Assembly: GCF_015207255.1 (NCBI RefSeq)
Contig: NZ_JADEXG010000018.1
Location: 1 to 64,000 of the forward strand
DNA from: Vasconcelosia minhoensis LEGE 07310
GTDB taxonomy: Bacteria; Cyanobacteriota; Cyanobacteriia; Phormidesmidales; Phormidesmidaceae
Direction of reading: 5' to 3'
DNA length: 64,000 nt
Position numbers and translations under genes: made by a program. Positions 45,674 to 54,433 of this stretch are shown here, piece by piece. The notes under the pieces are model-generated. The model was given only the letters and a program-made list of their open reading frames with translations, had not been told where the DNA came from and did no database searches. Position 1 is the stretch's first letter, and each line of letters starts with the position of its first letter.

Positions 45674-45911
45674 AGGCGTTTCTCTTACGTACGAGGTCAT
45701 AGACATCGATAACTTGCGAGGGCTAATGTTCGCGCAAGCAAAAGATACAGGGAATGGTTGCTTTAAAGCAATGATTCTTAAAGGCTCCTTATTGAGGTGC
45801 CTGTTAACCTTTCGAGGCTTACCTGACTATTTCAAGATTTATCTTGTTGCCACTAAATACAAAAGCGGATTTTCTCTTAAAACAAAAAACAAACTGTAGG
45901 AGGTTTAGTTC

Positions 45912-46385
45912 ATGAGTATTGTAGCTAAGGTGATTGCTCAATCAGATCGCGCTGACCGATTTTTAAGTAGTGCTGAGCTGACTCAGCTCCAAGATTTTTT
46001 CAACGATAGCGGTGCGCGGATCAGCGCTGCCCAAAAATTAGCAGCCAACCAGCAGAAAATTGTTGAAGAAGGCAGCAAACGATTTTGGGAGCAGTGTCCC
46101 AATACCCCTAGCAACAGCGGTGACAAGCAAAAAACGGCCCTTTGTCAGCGAGATCAAGGATGGTATATCCGCCTGGTGAGCTATTGTTTGCTGGCTGGCA
46201 ATTCTAAGCCCTTAGAAGATATTGGTCTGGATGGAATGCGCGATATGTACGTCTCCCTAAACGTGCCTTTAGCAAATCTAAAACTGGCAATGCGCTGCTT
46301 AAAGCAAGTTGCTACAGGTCTCTTAAGCTCTGAAGAAGCTGCATTAGCTAGCCCCTACTTTGACCAGCTCATCCGAGCTTTTTAA
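45912..46385 (+). CDS. apcD4: ApcD-type allophycocyanin alpha subunit, ApcD4-like
   Basis: A 157-residue phycobiliprotein alpha subunit. Cys78 in TALCQRDQGWYIRLVSYCLLAG is the expected bilin attachment site, and EDIGLDGMRDMYVSLNVPL follows as in ApcD proteins. It differs from core ApcA in the loop before the chromophore, which is shorter and Asn/Ser-rich (CPNTPSNSGDKQK). That is a feature of divergent, red-shifted alpha subunits. It is followed by an ApcB gene and an IsiA-family gene, the order of the low-light cluster. A strong AGGAGGT site precedes the ATG. The number 4 is assigned from context and is not proven. Confidence 0.8.
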   Translation: MSIVAKVIAQSDRADRFLSSAELTQLQDFFNDSGARISAAQKLAANQQKIVEEGSKRFWEQCPNTPSNSGDKQKTALCQRDQGWYIRLVSYCLLAGNSKPLEDIGLDGMRDMYVSLNVPLANLKLAMRCLKQVATGLLSSEEAALASPYFDQLIRAF

Positions 46386-46483
46386 GCTTGTTCATTCGTT
46401 TTACCCTGCCCGCTACAGGTTCTGAAGCTGAGTAGGGAAGCGCTTTTAGCCCGAAGTCCACATTTTCAAAACTAGAAACAATC

Positions 46484-46969
46484 ATGCAAGACACAATCAC
46501 TTCGATCATTAACCCTGCTGATGAGAAAGGCCGCTATCTGGAGGGTAATGACCTTGACAAACTCAAGCAATATCTTCAATCAGGCGCCCTACGCGTTAAA
46601 GCGGCTAGTCAGATTGGTGGAAATGTTGACAGCATTATCAGCAAAACCGTTGAGAAAAGCCTGCTGTACGGAGATATTACGCTGCCGGGTGGCAATATGT
46701 ATCCTACTCGGCGTTATGCCGCCTGCCTGCGAGATTTAACCTATTTCCTGCGCTATGCCACCTATGCCATGTTGGCTGCTGACCCTTCCATTTTGGATGA
46801 GCGGGTTCTCAATGGCTTAAAAGAGACCTACTCGTCCTTGGGCGTCCCGATTGAGCCGACTATCCAAGCTATTCAGGCCATGAAGGAAGTTGTTACCCAA
46901 CGAGTAGGCGCTGAAGCCGGGCAAGAAATGGATGTTTATCTCGATCACATCATATCTGGTTTGAGCTAG
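46484..46969 (+). CDS. apcB3: Allophycocyanin beta subunit, ApcB3-like
   Basis: 161 residues with the full ApcB pattern: Cys81 in [23 protein letters not shown] binds the bilin, Asn71 (GGNMYP) corresponds to the methylated Asn of beta subunits, and [21 protein letters not shown] follows. Together with the preceding alpha subunit it would form an allophycocyanin protomer. The gap to the alpha gene is 98 bases, so co-transcription is likely. Assignment as ApcB3 rests on its place before an isiX-like gene. Confidence 0.83.
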   Translation: MQDTITSIINPADEKGRYLEGNDLDKLKQYLQSGALRVKAASQIGGNVDSIISKTVEKSLLYGDITLPGGNMYPTRRYAACLRDLTYFLRYATYAMLAADPSILDERVLNGLKETYSSLGVPIEPTIQAIQAMKEVVTQRVGAEAGQEMDVYLDHIISGLS

Positions 46970-47048
46970 GCATTTCTCTTCAAATCTATGGGTCTATTCG
47001 CGAGGGTAGACCCGTGCTGAACATCCCTATTGCTGACGACCTACTGCC

Positions 47049-48476
47049 ATGTACGCTTCTGACAAAACCCAAGAATATCCTTGGTGGGCAGGAAATGCCC
47101 GGTTTATCGATCTGTCTAATACGTTTATCGTTGCTCACGTCGCTCAGGCTGCCCTGATTATGCTGTGGGCTGGGTCATTTACCCTATTTGAGCTGGCCGT
47201 TTATTCTTCCGATGCGCCGCTTTACACCCAGGGCCTGATTCTGCTGCCCCATCTGGCCACTGAGGGCTGGGGTATTGGCTCAGGTGGCGCGATTGTTGAT
47301 ACCAGCGTCTGGTTCTCGATTGGGGCTATTCATATTGTCGCGGCTGCCGTGTTAGCGGGTGGAGCCTATTTTCACTACACTCGACTGCCTGCTAGCTTGG
47401 CGAACGCTCCAAACAATGCCGCTAAGTTTCATTTTGAGTGGCAAGATGCTAAAAAGCTGGGCTTTATTCTAGGGCATCACCTCATCTTTTTGGCCTTAGG
47501 AGCGCTGCTGCTCGTTGCTAAAGCGCAGTACTTTGGGGGGCTCTACGATGCCTATTCAGACTCGGTACGGGTAGTTGCCTCTCCGACGCTTAGCCCGGCT
47601 GCCATCTGGGACTATAGAACGCATCTGTTTGATGTTAGAAGCCTAGAAGACTTGGTGGGTGGACATATCTATGTCGCTGGTCTATTGATTGCAGGAGGCA
47701 TCTGGCACATTCTGGTTCCTCCCTTCCAATGGGTTAAGCGGTTTTTCTTCTTTTCGGGAGATGGCATTTTATCCTACTCGCTGTTTGGTATTGCCATAGC
47801 AGGCTTTGCGGCCTCTTACTACTGCGGCTTCGATTCACTGGCCTATCCTGAAAAGTTCTATGGCCCTACCTTGGAATTGAAATCGTCACTGCTGCCGCGC
47901 TATTACGAGGTTCAGCCAACCATGGCCGACGGCTATACTAGCCGGGTCTGGCTGGCAAATGCTCATTTCTATCTAGCCTTTTTCTTCTTGCAGGGCGGCC
48001 TATGGCATTTTCAACGGGCGGCAGGCTTCAATATCAGTAACCTGCTGGAAAACTGGCGGCGAAATCGGCTTGTGAGCAGTGAAAATCCCACGCTGGCTTA
48101 TCAGCACTCAGAACGGTTACAGCCCGGCTCCGCTGTGACTTTAGGATACGGTATGCCGGAAGCTGAGCCACAGCCCCAGCTGAAAATAAGACAATACGAC
48201 GAGGATTATATCTATCGGCCCATTAGAAGGATGTCTCAAACCGATCTGACTACCATTAATGGCGTCAAAAAGACGCTGTATCAGACGGCCTATCAGTCCC
48301 AGAAAGACAGGTTCTATCAATCTTCTAAGCAAGATAAATCTGAGGCTGAAACCTTGTTTGGATATGGTAAATCCTATTCGGATCGCCTGTATGAGAGACC
48401 TGAAAATTTGGCAACTAAGCCACCTGCATACTCTCGACCCATCGAAACCACAGTTTACGAACCTAGGCTTCAGTAA
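47049..48476 (+). CDS. isiX: IsiA/CP43-family chlorophyll-binding protein with C-terminal extension (IsiX-like)
   Basis: The first ~325 residues are a six-helix CP43-like antenna: WWAGNARFIDLSNTFIVAHVAQAA, LILLPHLATEGWGIGSGG, and the final helix NAHFYLAFFFLQGGLWHFQRAA with chlorophyll-ligand His residues. The large lumenal loop of true CP43 is absent, as in IsiA/Pcb. IsiA proteins end near residue 345; this one runs to 475 with a hydrophilic, Tyr- and Gln-rich tail. Being third after ApcD- and ApcB-type genes, it matches the isiX position in low-light-induced clusters. It would bind chlorophyll a in the thylakoid membrane, and the tail would face the cytoplasm, where allophycocyanin is. Confidence 0.85.
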   Translation: MYASDKTQEYPWWAGNARFIDLSNTFIVAHVAQAALIMLWAGSFTLFELAVYSSDAPLYTQGLILLPHLATEGWGIGSGGAIVDTSVWFSIGAIHIVAAAVLAGGAYFHYTRLPASLANAPNNAAKFHFEWQDAKKLGFILGHHLIFLALGALLLVAKAQYFGGLYDAYSDSVRVVASPTLSPAAIWDYRTHLFDVRSLEDLVGGHIYVAGLLIAGGIWHILVPPFQWVKRFFFFSGDGILSYSLFGIAIAGFAASYYCGFDSLAYPEKFYGPTLELKSSLLPRYYEVQPTMADGYTSRVWLANAHFYLAFFFLQGGLWHFQRAAGFNISNLLENWRRNRLVSSENPTLAYQHSERLQPGSAVTLGYGMPEAEPQPQLKIRQYDEDYIYRPIRRMSQTDLTTINGVKKTLYQTAYQSQKDRFYQSSKQDKSEAETLFGYGKSYSDRLYERPENLATKPPAYSRPIETTVYEPRLQ

Positions 48477-48806
48477 TCGCTTACTGAGAACCCTATTGAA
48501 TAGGCTATGAGCTCCCCTGGAAGCACGGATTTGGTGAGTAAAGCTAAGATCAAGTGCTACGGCGGCTAATCCTGGTTTTGCTCACCTATTCAAGTAGGCA
48601 TAGCTCTACTTGGACTTTTGAGTTCCAAACGGAGGAAAGCTGGAAATATTTCCGTGAAAGCTCCAAAACATTGCTATAACCTATGCTGCAACTACCACCC
48701 AAGCAATGAAGATACTGATTAATGACTGACTTATTCATAAGCTTCTCGCTCGGTTCGTGTTACTTCTCTTGCGCTGATTAAGCGAATTGAATTGCCTCTT
48801 TCTTTA
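48477..48806. other. Gap downstream of isiX
   Basis: About 330 bases without a gene. No strong T-tailed hairpin was found to end the antenna operon. It leads into a patch of gene fragments. Confidence 0.4.
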
Positions 48807-48894
48807 CCGTTTGTCCAACCTTAGCCAGCTCAGACGGCACGTAGGCTAGCGCAATCGGGTAGCCCAGCGTAGACGAGAGAGTGCCGCTGGTGAA
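48807..48894 (-). pseudogene. Duplicated fragment of the gcvT 3' region
   Basis: 84 of 88 bases equal 49629-49716 inside intact gcvT, in the same orientation. It encodes most of SGTLSSTLGYPIALAYVP and the following residues, then diverges. There is no start and no functional domain. Confidence 0.85.
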
Positions 48895-48916
48895 GATAAT
48901 GCAGCACTCACCCGCG

Positions 48917-49342
48917 TCAACCATTAGCAAATACTTGAGGGACAATATCAAAGGGTTGATTCCCTTTGAAACGGCAAATCTTAAAGTCCCGATCAAGCGT
49001 AAAAATTCGTTTTTGATTGAGAGCTTCAGCCGCAGCCACTAAGGAAGCATCTGCTAAATCCATTGGCAAATCTCGATACTGCTCCATTAATGCTTGCATC
49101 TTGGTTTGCTCATCTTCCTAGTTGAAGTGAAGTACAAGGATCTGATTAGTAACGTAACCCCATAATTCCTGCTGTGCCGACCAGCCGCCATATCGACCTA
49201 ACAAGTACATGGCTTCTGTGAAACATGACCATGTCGTAACCAAAGGTGCGGAAAGATCGGATAAAGCATTGACGCAACGAGTATGATTGATGTCACTCTG
49301 GTTAATCAAAGCAATCAAAGGAGACGCATCACAAAGAGTCAC
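48917..49342 (-). pseudogene. PIN domain toxin gene with an in-frame stop codon
   Basis: Read through, the frame gives a 141-codon PIN protein: LCDASPLIALINQSD holds the first Asp, and LADASLVAAAEALNQKRIFTLDRDF the last two acidic motifs. TAG at 49118-49120, after residue 74, stops translation between the two halves, which stay in the same frame. The GTG start overlaps the stop of a truncated antitoxin. The toxin is therefore probably dead. Confidence 0.8.
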
Positions 49343-49428
49343 TGCTCCAATCCTGGTAGCTTGTACTTCTCAACTAGCAGATCTGTGAATGCATCTTTGG
49401 GGAGATAGGTAGAAATTCGTCTGCCTAA
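49339..49428 (-). pseudogene. Antitoxin C-terminal remnant
   Basis: About 29 residues (ending FTDLLVEKYKLPGLEQ) precede the PIN frame with a 3-base overlap, as in toxin-antitoxin operons. An in-frame TGA sits directly upstream at 49429-49431 and no start is available, so the DNA-binding half has been lost. Confidence 0.55.
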
Positions 49429-49549
49429 TCACCCGAAGAAAATGGCAGGCAGGAACTTTCCGCCTAGCTACAGCTGATTATACACTGACAGCCCTAGGCA
49501 GTTTGCCGCGATCGCATCTTGCTGAGGCTTGACCCGTCCCAGATATGGG

Positions 49550-50644
49550 TTAGTTCTGAGTTTGGGCTCGATAGAACGGGCGCTTGACGACGGTTGCAGG
49601 GAAAAGGCGATCGCGAATCTCAACCTCCACCGTTTGCCCAACCTTAGCCAGCTCAGACGGCACGTAGGCCAGGGCAATCGGGTAGCCCAGCGTAGGCGAG
49701 AGAGTGCCGCTGGTGACAATTCCGACTGGTTTATCCTGCGCCATAATCGGGTAGTCATGCCGGGCGATATTGCGTCCCTCTAGCTGAAGTCCAACCAGGC
49801 GACGTGAAACGCCGGTTTTCCTTTGCTGCTGGAGGACGGGGCGACCGATAAAGTTTTGAGGCTTGTCCAAATGCACTAGCCAGCCCAACCCCGCCTCCAG
49901 AGGCGTCGTCGTATCGGCAATGTCCTGACCGTAAAGGGCCATCGCCGCCTCTAGCCGCAGTGTATCCCTTGCGCCTAAGCCGCAGGGCGTGACGCCCTGG
50001 TCTAACAGTGCCTGCCAGACTGCTGCGGCTTGGCTGGCTTCGACCATCAGCTCAAAGCCGTCTTCGCCGGTGTAGCCGGTGCGGGCGAAAAAGACGGGTG
50101 TGTCTAAAATCTGGCCGGTGTGATGGCCATAGCGGGGGATTTTCGTCAGATCGTCCGCCGTTAGGGCTTGCAGCTTGGCAGTTGATTCCGGTCCCTGTAC
50201 CGCAATCAGGGCCTGGTCGCGGGAACAGTCTTGCAGCTGTACCGTTTCGGCCAGGTTGCTGAGCAGCCAATCTTTATCCTTATTCGTGGTGGCGGCGTTG
50301 ACGATCAGGGTGACTCGTTCAGAACCGAGATCGCGCCCCTGGTCATAGACAATCAGGTCGTCAATAATGCCACCCTGGGGATTCAGCAGCACCGTATACT
50401 GGGCCTTTCCCGGCGATAGACGGCTCAGGTCGGTCGGCACCAGCTGCTGTAACACTTCAAGCACCGCCGTCCCCGTGAGCACAAATTTGCCCATGTGGGA
50501 AATGTCAAACATGCCCGCCGCCTGCCGGACGGCCTGATGCTCCTGCTTAATGCTGCTGAACTGCACCGGCATTTCCCAGCCGGAAAATTCCGTCAGGCGA
50601 GCGCCCTGATACAGCGCATGGAGCGGCGTTTGGTGCAGGGTCAT
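49550..50644 (-). CDS. gcvT: Aminomethyltransferase, glycine cleavage T protein
   Basis: Transfers the methylene group of glycine to tetrahydrofolate in the glycine cleavage system, used in photorespiration. TEFSGWEMPVQFSSI, AAGMFDISHMGKF (active-site Asp), QGPES and ARTGYTGEDGFE are present, and the C-terminal barrel is complete. Its length (364) is normal. The ATG overlaps the stop of the upstream hydrolase by 4 bases. Confidence 0.95.
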   Translation of the reverse strand: MTLHQTPLHALYQGARLTEFSGWEMPVQFSSIKQEHQAVRQAAGMFDISHMGKFVLTGTAVLEVLQQLVPTDLSRLSPGKAQYTVLLNPQGGIIDDLIVYDQGRDLGSERVTLIVNAATTNKDKDWLLSNLAETVQLQDCSRDQALIAVQGPESTAKLQALTADDLTKIPRYGHHTGQILDTPVFFARTGYTGEDGFELMVEASQAAAVWQALLDQGVTPCGLGARDTLRLEAAMALYGQDIADTTTPLEAGLGWLVHLDKPQNFIGRPVLQQQRKTGVSRRLVGLQLEGRNIARHDYPIMAQDKPVGIVTSGTLSPTLGYPIALAYVPSELAKVGQTVEVEIRDRLFPATVVKRPFYRAQTQN

Positions 50645-51489
50645 AGAATCTGTCGGCGAAGGAACGGCACCATTGCGTCACTCACCTTCTCAGACCAGTC
50701 TTCTTGAGCATAGTGCCCGACCGCCTCCAGCTTAGCGATATCGACCGAATGCAGCCTCTGGGCAAAGGTCTCAGCCATGCTCACCGACAGCCACTTATCC
50801 TCCGTCCCCCAGACGATCAGCGTCGGCGGCTGCCAGTCGCTGAACCCCTGCTCCAGTCGCGCCATCGTTTCCTTCAGGTTCAGCCGTTTAATCGTCGCCA
50901 GCAGCGCCCGACCGGCGTCGGAGCTTGTGAGGAAAGGACGGCGATAGACATCCAGGTCGGCATCCTCTACCACATAGGGGCCGCCGCCCTCCAGGGTGCG
51001 ATCCACCAGCAGCGGGTCCTGGGTCAGCATGTCACCCACCAGCGGAATGCTCATCTGCTTCAGCTTCCAGGGCAGCTTGGCATCACGGGTTAGCGGCGTA
51101 TTCAGGATAATCAGTCGCTCGATCTGGTCGGGATGCTCTGCCGCATAGAGCAGTCCGGCTGAGCTAGCAAAGCCCTGCACCACCAGCGAAAATCGCTCAA
51201 TTTCCAATACCTTTAGCCAGTCGGAAAAGGCGGTGACGAAAGCATCGGGGGTATAGGCAAAGTCGCGCGGCTCCGGCTTGTCTGAAAAGCCCTGGCCAAT
51301 CCAGTCAGGCGCGATCGCGCGTAGCCCCTGCTTGGCCAGAGCCGCCATCACGCCCCGCCAGCTGTAGCTCTGCGCCACAATCCCATGCAGCAAAATCACC
51401 GGCGGTCGCTCGCTGGGGTTCATCGGCTCTGCCTCGCGGTAAAACCAGGTGAGGTCGCCGACTTTGATTCGCTGCTCTGCTATAGCCAC
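50641..51489 (-). CDS. Alpha/beta hydrolase fold protein without a standard nucleophile
   Basis: A 282-residue alpha/beta hydrolase. ILLHGIVAQSYSWR is the oxyanion loop, PDWIGQGFSD and VGHYAQEDW (catalytic-type His) are present, and TLIVWGTEDKW carries the late Asp. At the nucleophile elbow the sequence is VVQGFASSAGL, where haloalkane dehalogenases have VVQDWGG and esterases a Ser. The nucleophile position is Gly, so hydrolysis is unlikely by the standard route. It forms an operon with gcvT. Confidence 0.85.
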   Translation of the reverse strand: MAIAEQRIKVGDLTWFYREAEPMNPSERPPVILLHGIVAQSYSWRGVMAALAKQGLRAIAPDWIGQGFSDKPEPRDFAYTPDAFVTAFSDWLKVLEIERFSLVVQGFASSAGLLYAAEHPDQIERLIILNTPLTRDAKLPWKLKQMSIPLVGDMLTQDPLLVDRTLEGGGPYVVEDADLDVYRRPFLTSSDAGRALLATIKRLNLKETMARLEQGFSDWQPPTLIVWGTEDKWLSVSMAETFAQRLHSVDIAKLEAVGHYAQEDWSEKVSDAMVPFLRRQIL

Positions 51490-51755
51490 ATTTAACCTTG
51501 GGTCTTGAGTCTTTAACTGGGTAAGTCTGAGCTTATCGCTTAGCGAAATGCCAGCGCAAGCCGCTTCAGCCCGCTGGTTTCCAAACTTAACCTTCCTGCT
51601 TGCTCCTGCTTGCCCAAAGGGGGTTAATGATTGGGGCCAGCCAATATTCAGGGCGTTTTACTTCTTCAACAACGGCCAGATCAATTTTTTTTTGATGGTA
51701 CTATGCAGGCCAGAGCGGGCTGAAAGGGACTGATCTTCTATGACATATTGCAGAT

Positions 51756-53567
51756 ATGGTATTCGCGGCTAGACCTTTTTTAATTGGGGGACTGATTGTC
51801 TTGGGGCAGGTGGGATGCCTGTGGGCGAGTTCCGCGATCGCTCAGACGCCTCGCCCCGACCTGCCGCCCAATATCCTGCCCGAAAGCCTACCAGAGCGCC
51901 CCTTTCCTGAAGAGCCACCCCCAGAGCCGCCGCTGCCAGAAGATCCGCTGCCGCCGCTGCCCTCCCCCGACGAGCTGCTCCGGCCTGAAACGTCTCCGCC
52001 CTCAGATGGCGGATTTGAGGCCCCAGACGAGACCTTCTATGTTCGGGAAATTCAGATTATTGGCAGCACTGTCTTTTCTGAAGCCGACTTTGCCGACCTG
52101 GTAGCGCCCTATGAAGGGCGGTTGGTCAGCTTCAACCAGCTTTTGCAGCTCCGCTCTGACATTACCCAGCGCTATGTCGAGGCAGGCTACATTACCTCTG
52201 GAGCACTGATTCCGCCTCAGACCCTGACCGATAATACCGTCGCCATCCAGGTGATTGAAGGTCGCCTAGAAGAAGTGATTGTGACTGGAACCAAACGCCT
52301 CAGCCCTGGCTATATCCGCAGCCGGATTCAGCGAGTAGCGGACCCCCCGCTCAACGTGGATGAGCTGCTGGCGGGGCTCCAGCGGCTCCAACTCGATCCG
52401 CTGATTGAGACCGTTTCGGCAGATTTACAGGCCGGGGTCAGTCCTGGAACGAGCCGTTTGGTCGTAGATGTGGCTGAGGCAGATTCCTTCGCAGTCAATA
52501 CCAGCGTTGCCAACGACCGGTCGCCCAACATCGGCGAGACCCAGCGCACGATTGGCCTGAGTGAAGGCAATCTGTTCGGCATTGGCGATCGGCTGGCTTT
52601 CAACTACGACAACACCGACGGCAGTGACGGGGTTGACTTCAGCTACACCCTACCTGTCAGCCCCAACAACGATACGCTGGGCTTTCGCGCGGGCTATTCC
52701 GACAGCCGGATTCTCGATTCCGCTTTTTCAGACGCTAGCCCTGATATTGACATTTCATCGGAGAGTTTCTACGCCGAGCTTGGCTATCGGCGACCCCTGG
52801 TCGAAACGCCGACCGAAGAGCTGGCCTTGGGCCTCGACCTGTTTTACCAGGAGAGCCAGACTCGCCTGAGTGTTCCAGGTCTGATCGATTCGATTCCGTT
52901 TCCGCTGTCGCCAGGGGCAGATGACAAGGGCCGGACTCGACTGACGGCACTGCGGTTTTCTCAGGAATGGACCCAGCGCAGTCAGAGCCACGTGCTGGCG
53001 CTGCGATCGCAGTTTAGCCTGGGCCTGCGCCTGTTTAATGCCACCGTCAACGAAGAGACTACTAACGGTACCGGCCCCGACAGCCAGTTTCTCTCATGGC
53101 GCGGGCAGGGCCAGTGGGTCAAGCTGCTGGGAGAAGATACGCTCTTTTTGCTGCGCGGCGACGTGCAGCTGACGGCGGATGATTTGCTCCCCCAGGAAGC
53201 GTTTGGGCTGGGCGGCATCCGCAGCGTGCGCGGCTACCGGCAGGATGCGCTGCTGCGAGATAGCGGGGCGCTGCTCTCGGCTGAGTTTCGTCTGCCCATA
53301 GCTAGAATTCCAGAATGGGATGGCGTGCTCCAGGTGACGCCCTTTATCGATGCCGGTGTGGCCTGGGATAGCCGCAATGATGCAGCAGCTCAAAACAGAT
53401 TTGATACGAATACCCTGGTTGGGGCTGGCTTTGCCCTGCTCTGGCAGCAGGGCGACAACTTTGAAGCCCGGCTCGACTGGGGAATTCCGCTGGTCAACAT
53501 CCCCAATGAGAATGACAGCCTGCAGGAAAACGGCATCTATTTTTCGGTTCGCTACAGTCCCTTTTAG
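51756..53567 (+). CDS. TpsB/ShlB-type outer membrane transporter of two-partner secretion
   Basis: A signal peptide is followed by a ~60-residue Pro/Glu-rich linker and a POTRA region (FYVREIQIIGSTVFSEADF, GYITSGALIPPQ, GRLEEVIVTGTKRLS). The ~350-residue beta-barrel contains the signature FGLGGIRSVRGYRQDALL and ends in a strand with terminal Phe (YFSVRYSPF). It would export a partner TpsA adhesin or similar protein. No TpsA gene is in the window. The gene converges with the DUF928 gene, with 7 bases between them. Confidence 0.9.
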   Translation: MVFAARPFLIGGLIVLGQVGCLWASSAIAQTPRPDLPPNILPESLPERPFPEEPPPEPPLPEDPLPPLPSPDELLRPETSPPSDGGFEAPDETFYVREIQIIGSTVFSEADFADLVAPYEGRLVSFNQLLQLRSDITQRYVEAGYITSGALIPPQTLTDNTVAIQVIEGRLEEVIVTGTKRLSPGYIRSRIQRVADPPLNVDELLAGLQRLQLDPLIETVSADLQAGVSPGTSRLVVDVAEADSFAVNTSVANDRSPNIGETQRTIGLSEGNLFGIGDRLAFNYDNTDGSDGVDFSYTLPVSPNNDTLGFRAGYSDSRILDSAFSDASPDIDISSESFYAELGYRRPLVETPTEELALGLDLFYQESQTRLSVPGLIDSIPFPLSPGADDKGRTRLTALRFSQEWTQRSQSHVLALRSQFSLGLRLFNATVNEETTNGTGPDSQFLSWRGQGQWVKLLGEDTLFLLRGDVQLTADDLLPQEAFGLGGIRSVRGYRQDALLRDSGALLSAEFRLPIARIPEWDGVLQVTPFIDAGVAWDSRNDAAAQNRFDTNTLVGAGFALLWQQGDNFEARLDWGIPLVNIPNENDSLQENGIYFSVRYSPF

Positions 53568-53574
53568 CCTTTTA

Positions 53575-54411
53575 CTACTCCGCAGCGAGCTCAGACGCGA
53601 CACAGCAATCAGCCATGGGTTCTGCAGACAATTCACCCAGCCCAACAGACTCCAACAGACTTGCCCAGCCATTGCTTATAGCAACGTTTTGAGGGTCTTC
53701 TCGATAGCGCTCGCCTAGAACGGTGAGCGCATCCTGCCAAATGCCGTGAGCAGCATAGAGCGATGCGCTTTCTACTGTTGTTGCTGCTAGCTGCGCTTGT
53801 AAACCCGGATTGATGTCGGTGCGAGCAATCCATCCCTTGACGTAGGGCGGCTCGCTAGCCGCAGCCAAATCGCAGTGAACCATGAAGTACCACTGATAGG
53901 GCGCGTCAACGGCTAGGGGAGGATAGCTCTCTGGCAGAGAGACCTGAACAATGCTGGGGCTATCTTGCTCAGCCACAAACCGGGTCTGATAGAGCGTCTC
54001 TCCGCTTTCATCCTGAAAAACAAATTCCAGCGCGGTATCCGCATCCAGCCTATAGGGTACATAGAACCAGAAGGAGGGATGGGCCTCTGTTGTCAGGCTA
54101 AATACAGATTCATAGTTGAGCAGCTCGGATTCGTCAGCAGCTGACTCCGCAGTTGATAGCGAAACCTGGGTCGCGGGCGCTAGCGCCGTCAGGCTAGATT
54201 GACCATCGGCCAGTCCGCAGCTGCCGCGGCTGGCTCCCCCGCGCTGACGGCCGGACGGACGACCCCGGTCGGGGAGCGGCGGCGGCGTGAACTGAATTGG
54301 GTTGACTTCGAGGGCGGTAGACTGGGCCAGGACAAAACTTGGGGATAAGGTTGCCCAGCCCAGCCCCACCGCAAACATACCAACTAAGGCCGTGCTTTGA
54401 TGATGCTTCAT
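53575..54411 (-). CDS. DUF928 protein, exported
   Basis: A cyanobacterial family of unknown function. A signal peptide ends near VLAQSTA, then a basic Gly/Arg linker, and a C-terminal domain with SLTTEAHPSFWFYVPY and YQWYFMVHCD, typical of DUF928. The ATG at 54411 has GGGAGA about 9 bases upstream; the longer frame to 54561 lies in the previous gene. It follows the CHAT-CHASE2 gene by 22 bases. Confidence 0.85.
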   Translation of the reverse strand: MKHHQSTALVGMFAVGLGWATLSPSFVLAQSTALEVNPIQFTPPPLPDRGRPSGRQRGGASRGSCGLADGQSSLTALAPATQVSLSTAESAADESELLNYESVFSLTTEAHPSFWFYVPYRLDADTALEFVFQDESGETLYQTRFVAEQDSPSIVQVSLPESYPPLAVDAPYQWYFMVHCDLAAASEPPYVKGWIARTDINPGLQAQLAATTVESASLYAAHGIWQDALTVLGERYREDPQNVAISNGWASLLESVGLGELSAEPMADCCVASELAAE

Positions 54412-54433
54412 AATGGTTCTCCCAGATAAAACG

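Larger units (their letters stand above)
45433..45911. other. AT-rich leader of the antenna cluster
   Basis: About 480 bases without a credible gene; two weak frames here have random-looking sequence. It holds a direct repeat, two related dyads and, just before the ATG at 45912, the ribosome site AGGAGGT (45899-45905). This is the expected promoter region of the apcD4-like gene. Confidence 0.6.

Noticed and set aside
45391-45899. Two open frames of about 80 codons before the antenna cluster
   Set aside because: One starts inside tRNA-Thr; both have random composition and no ribosome site, so the region was kept as a leader.
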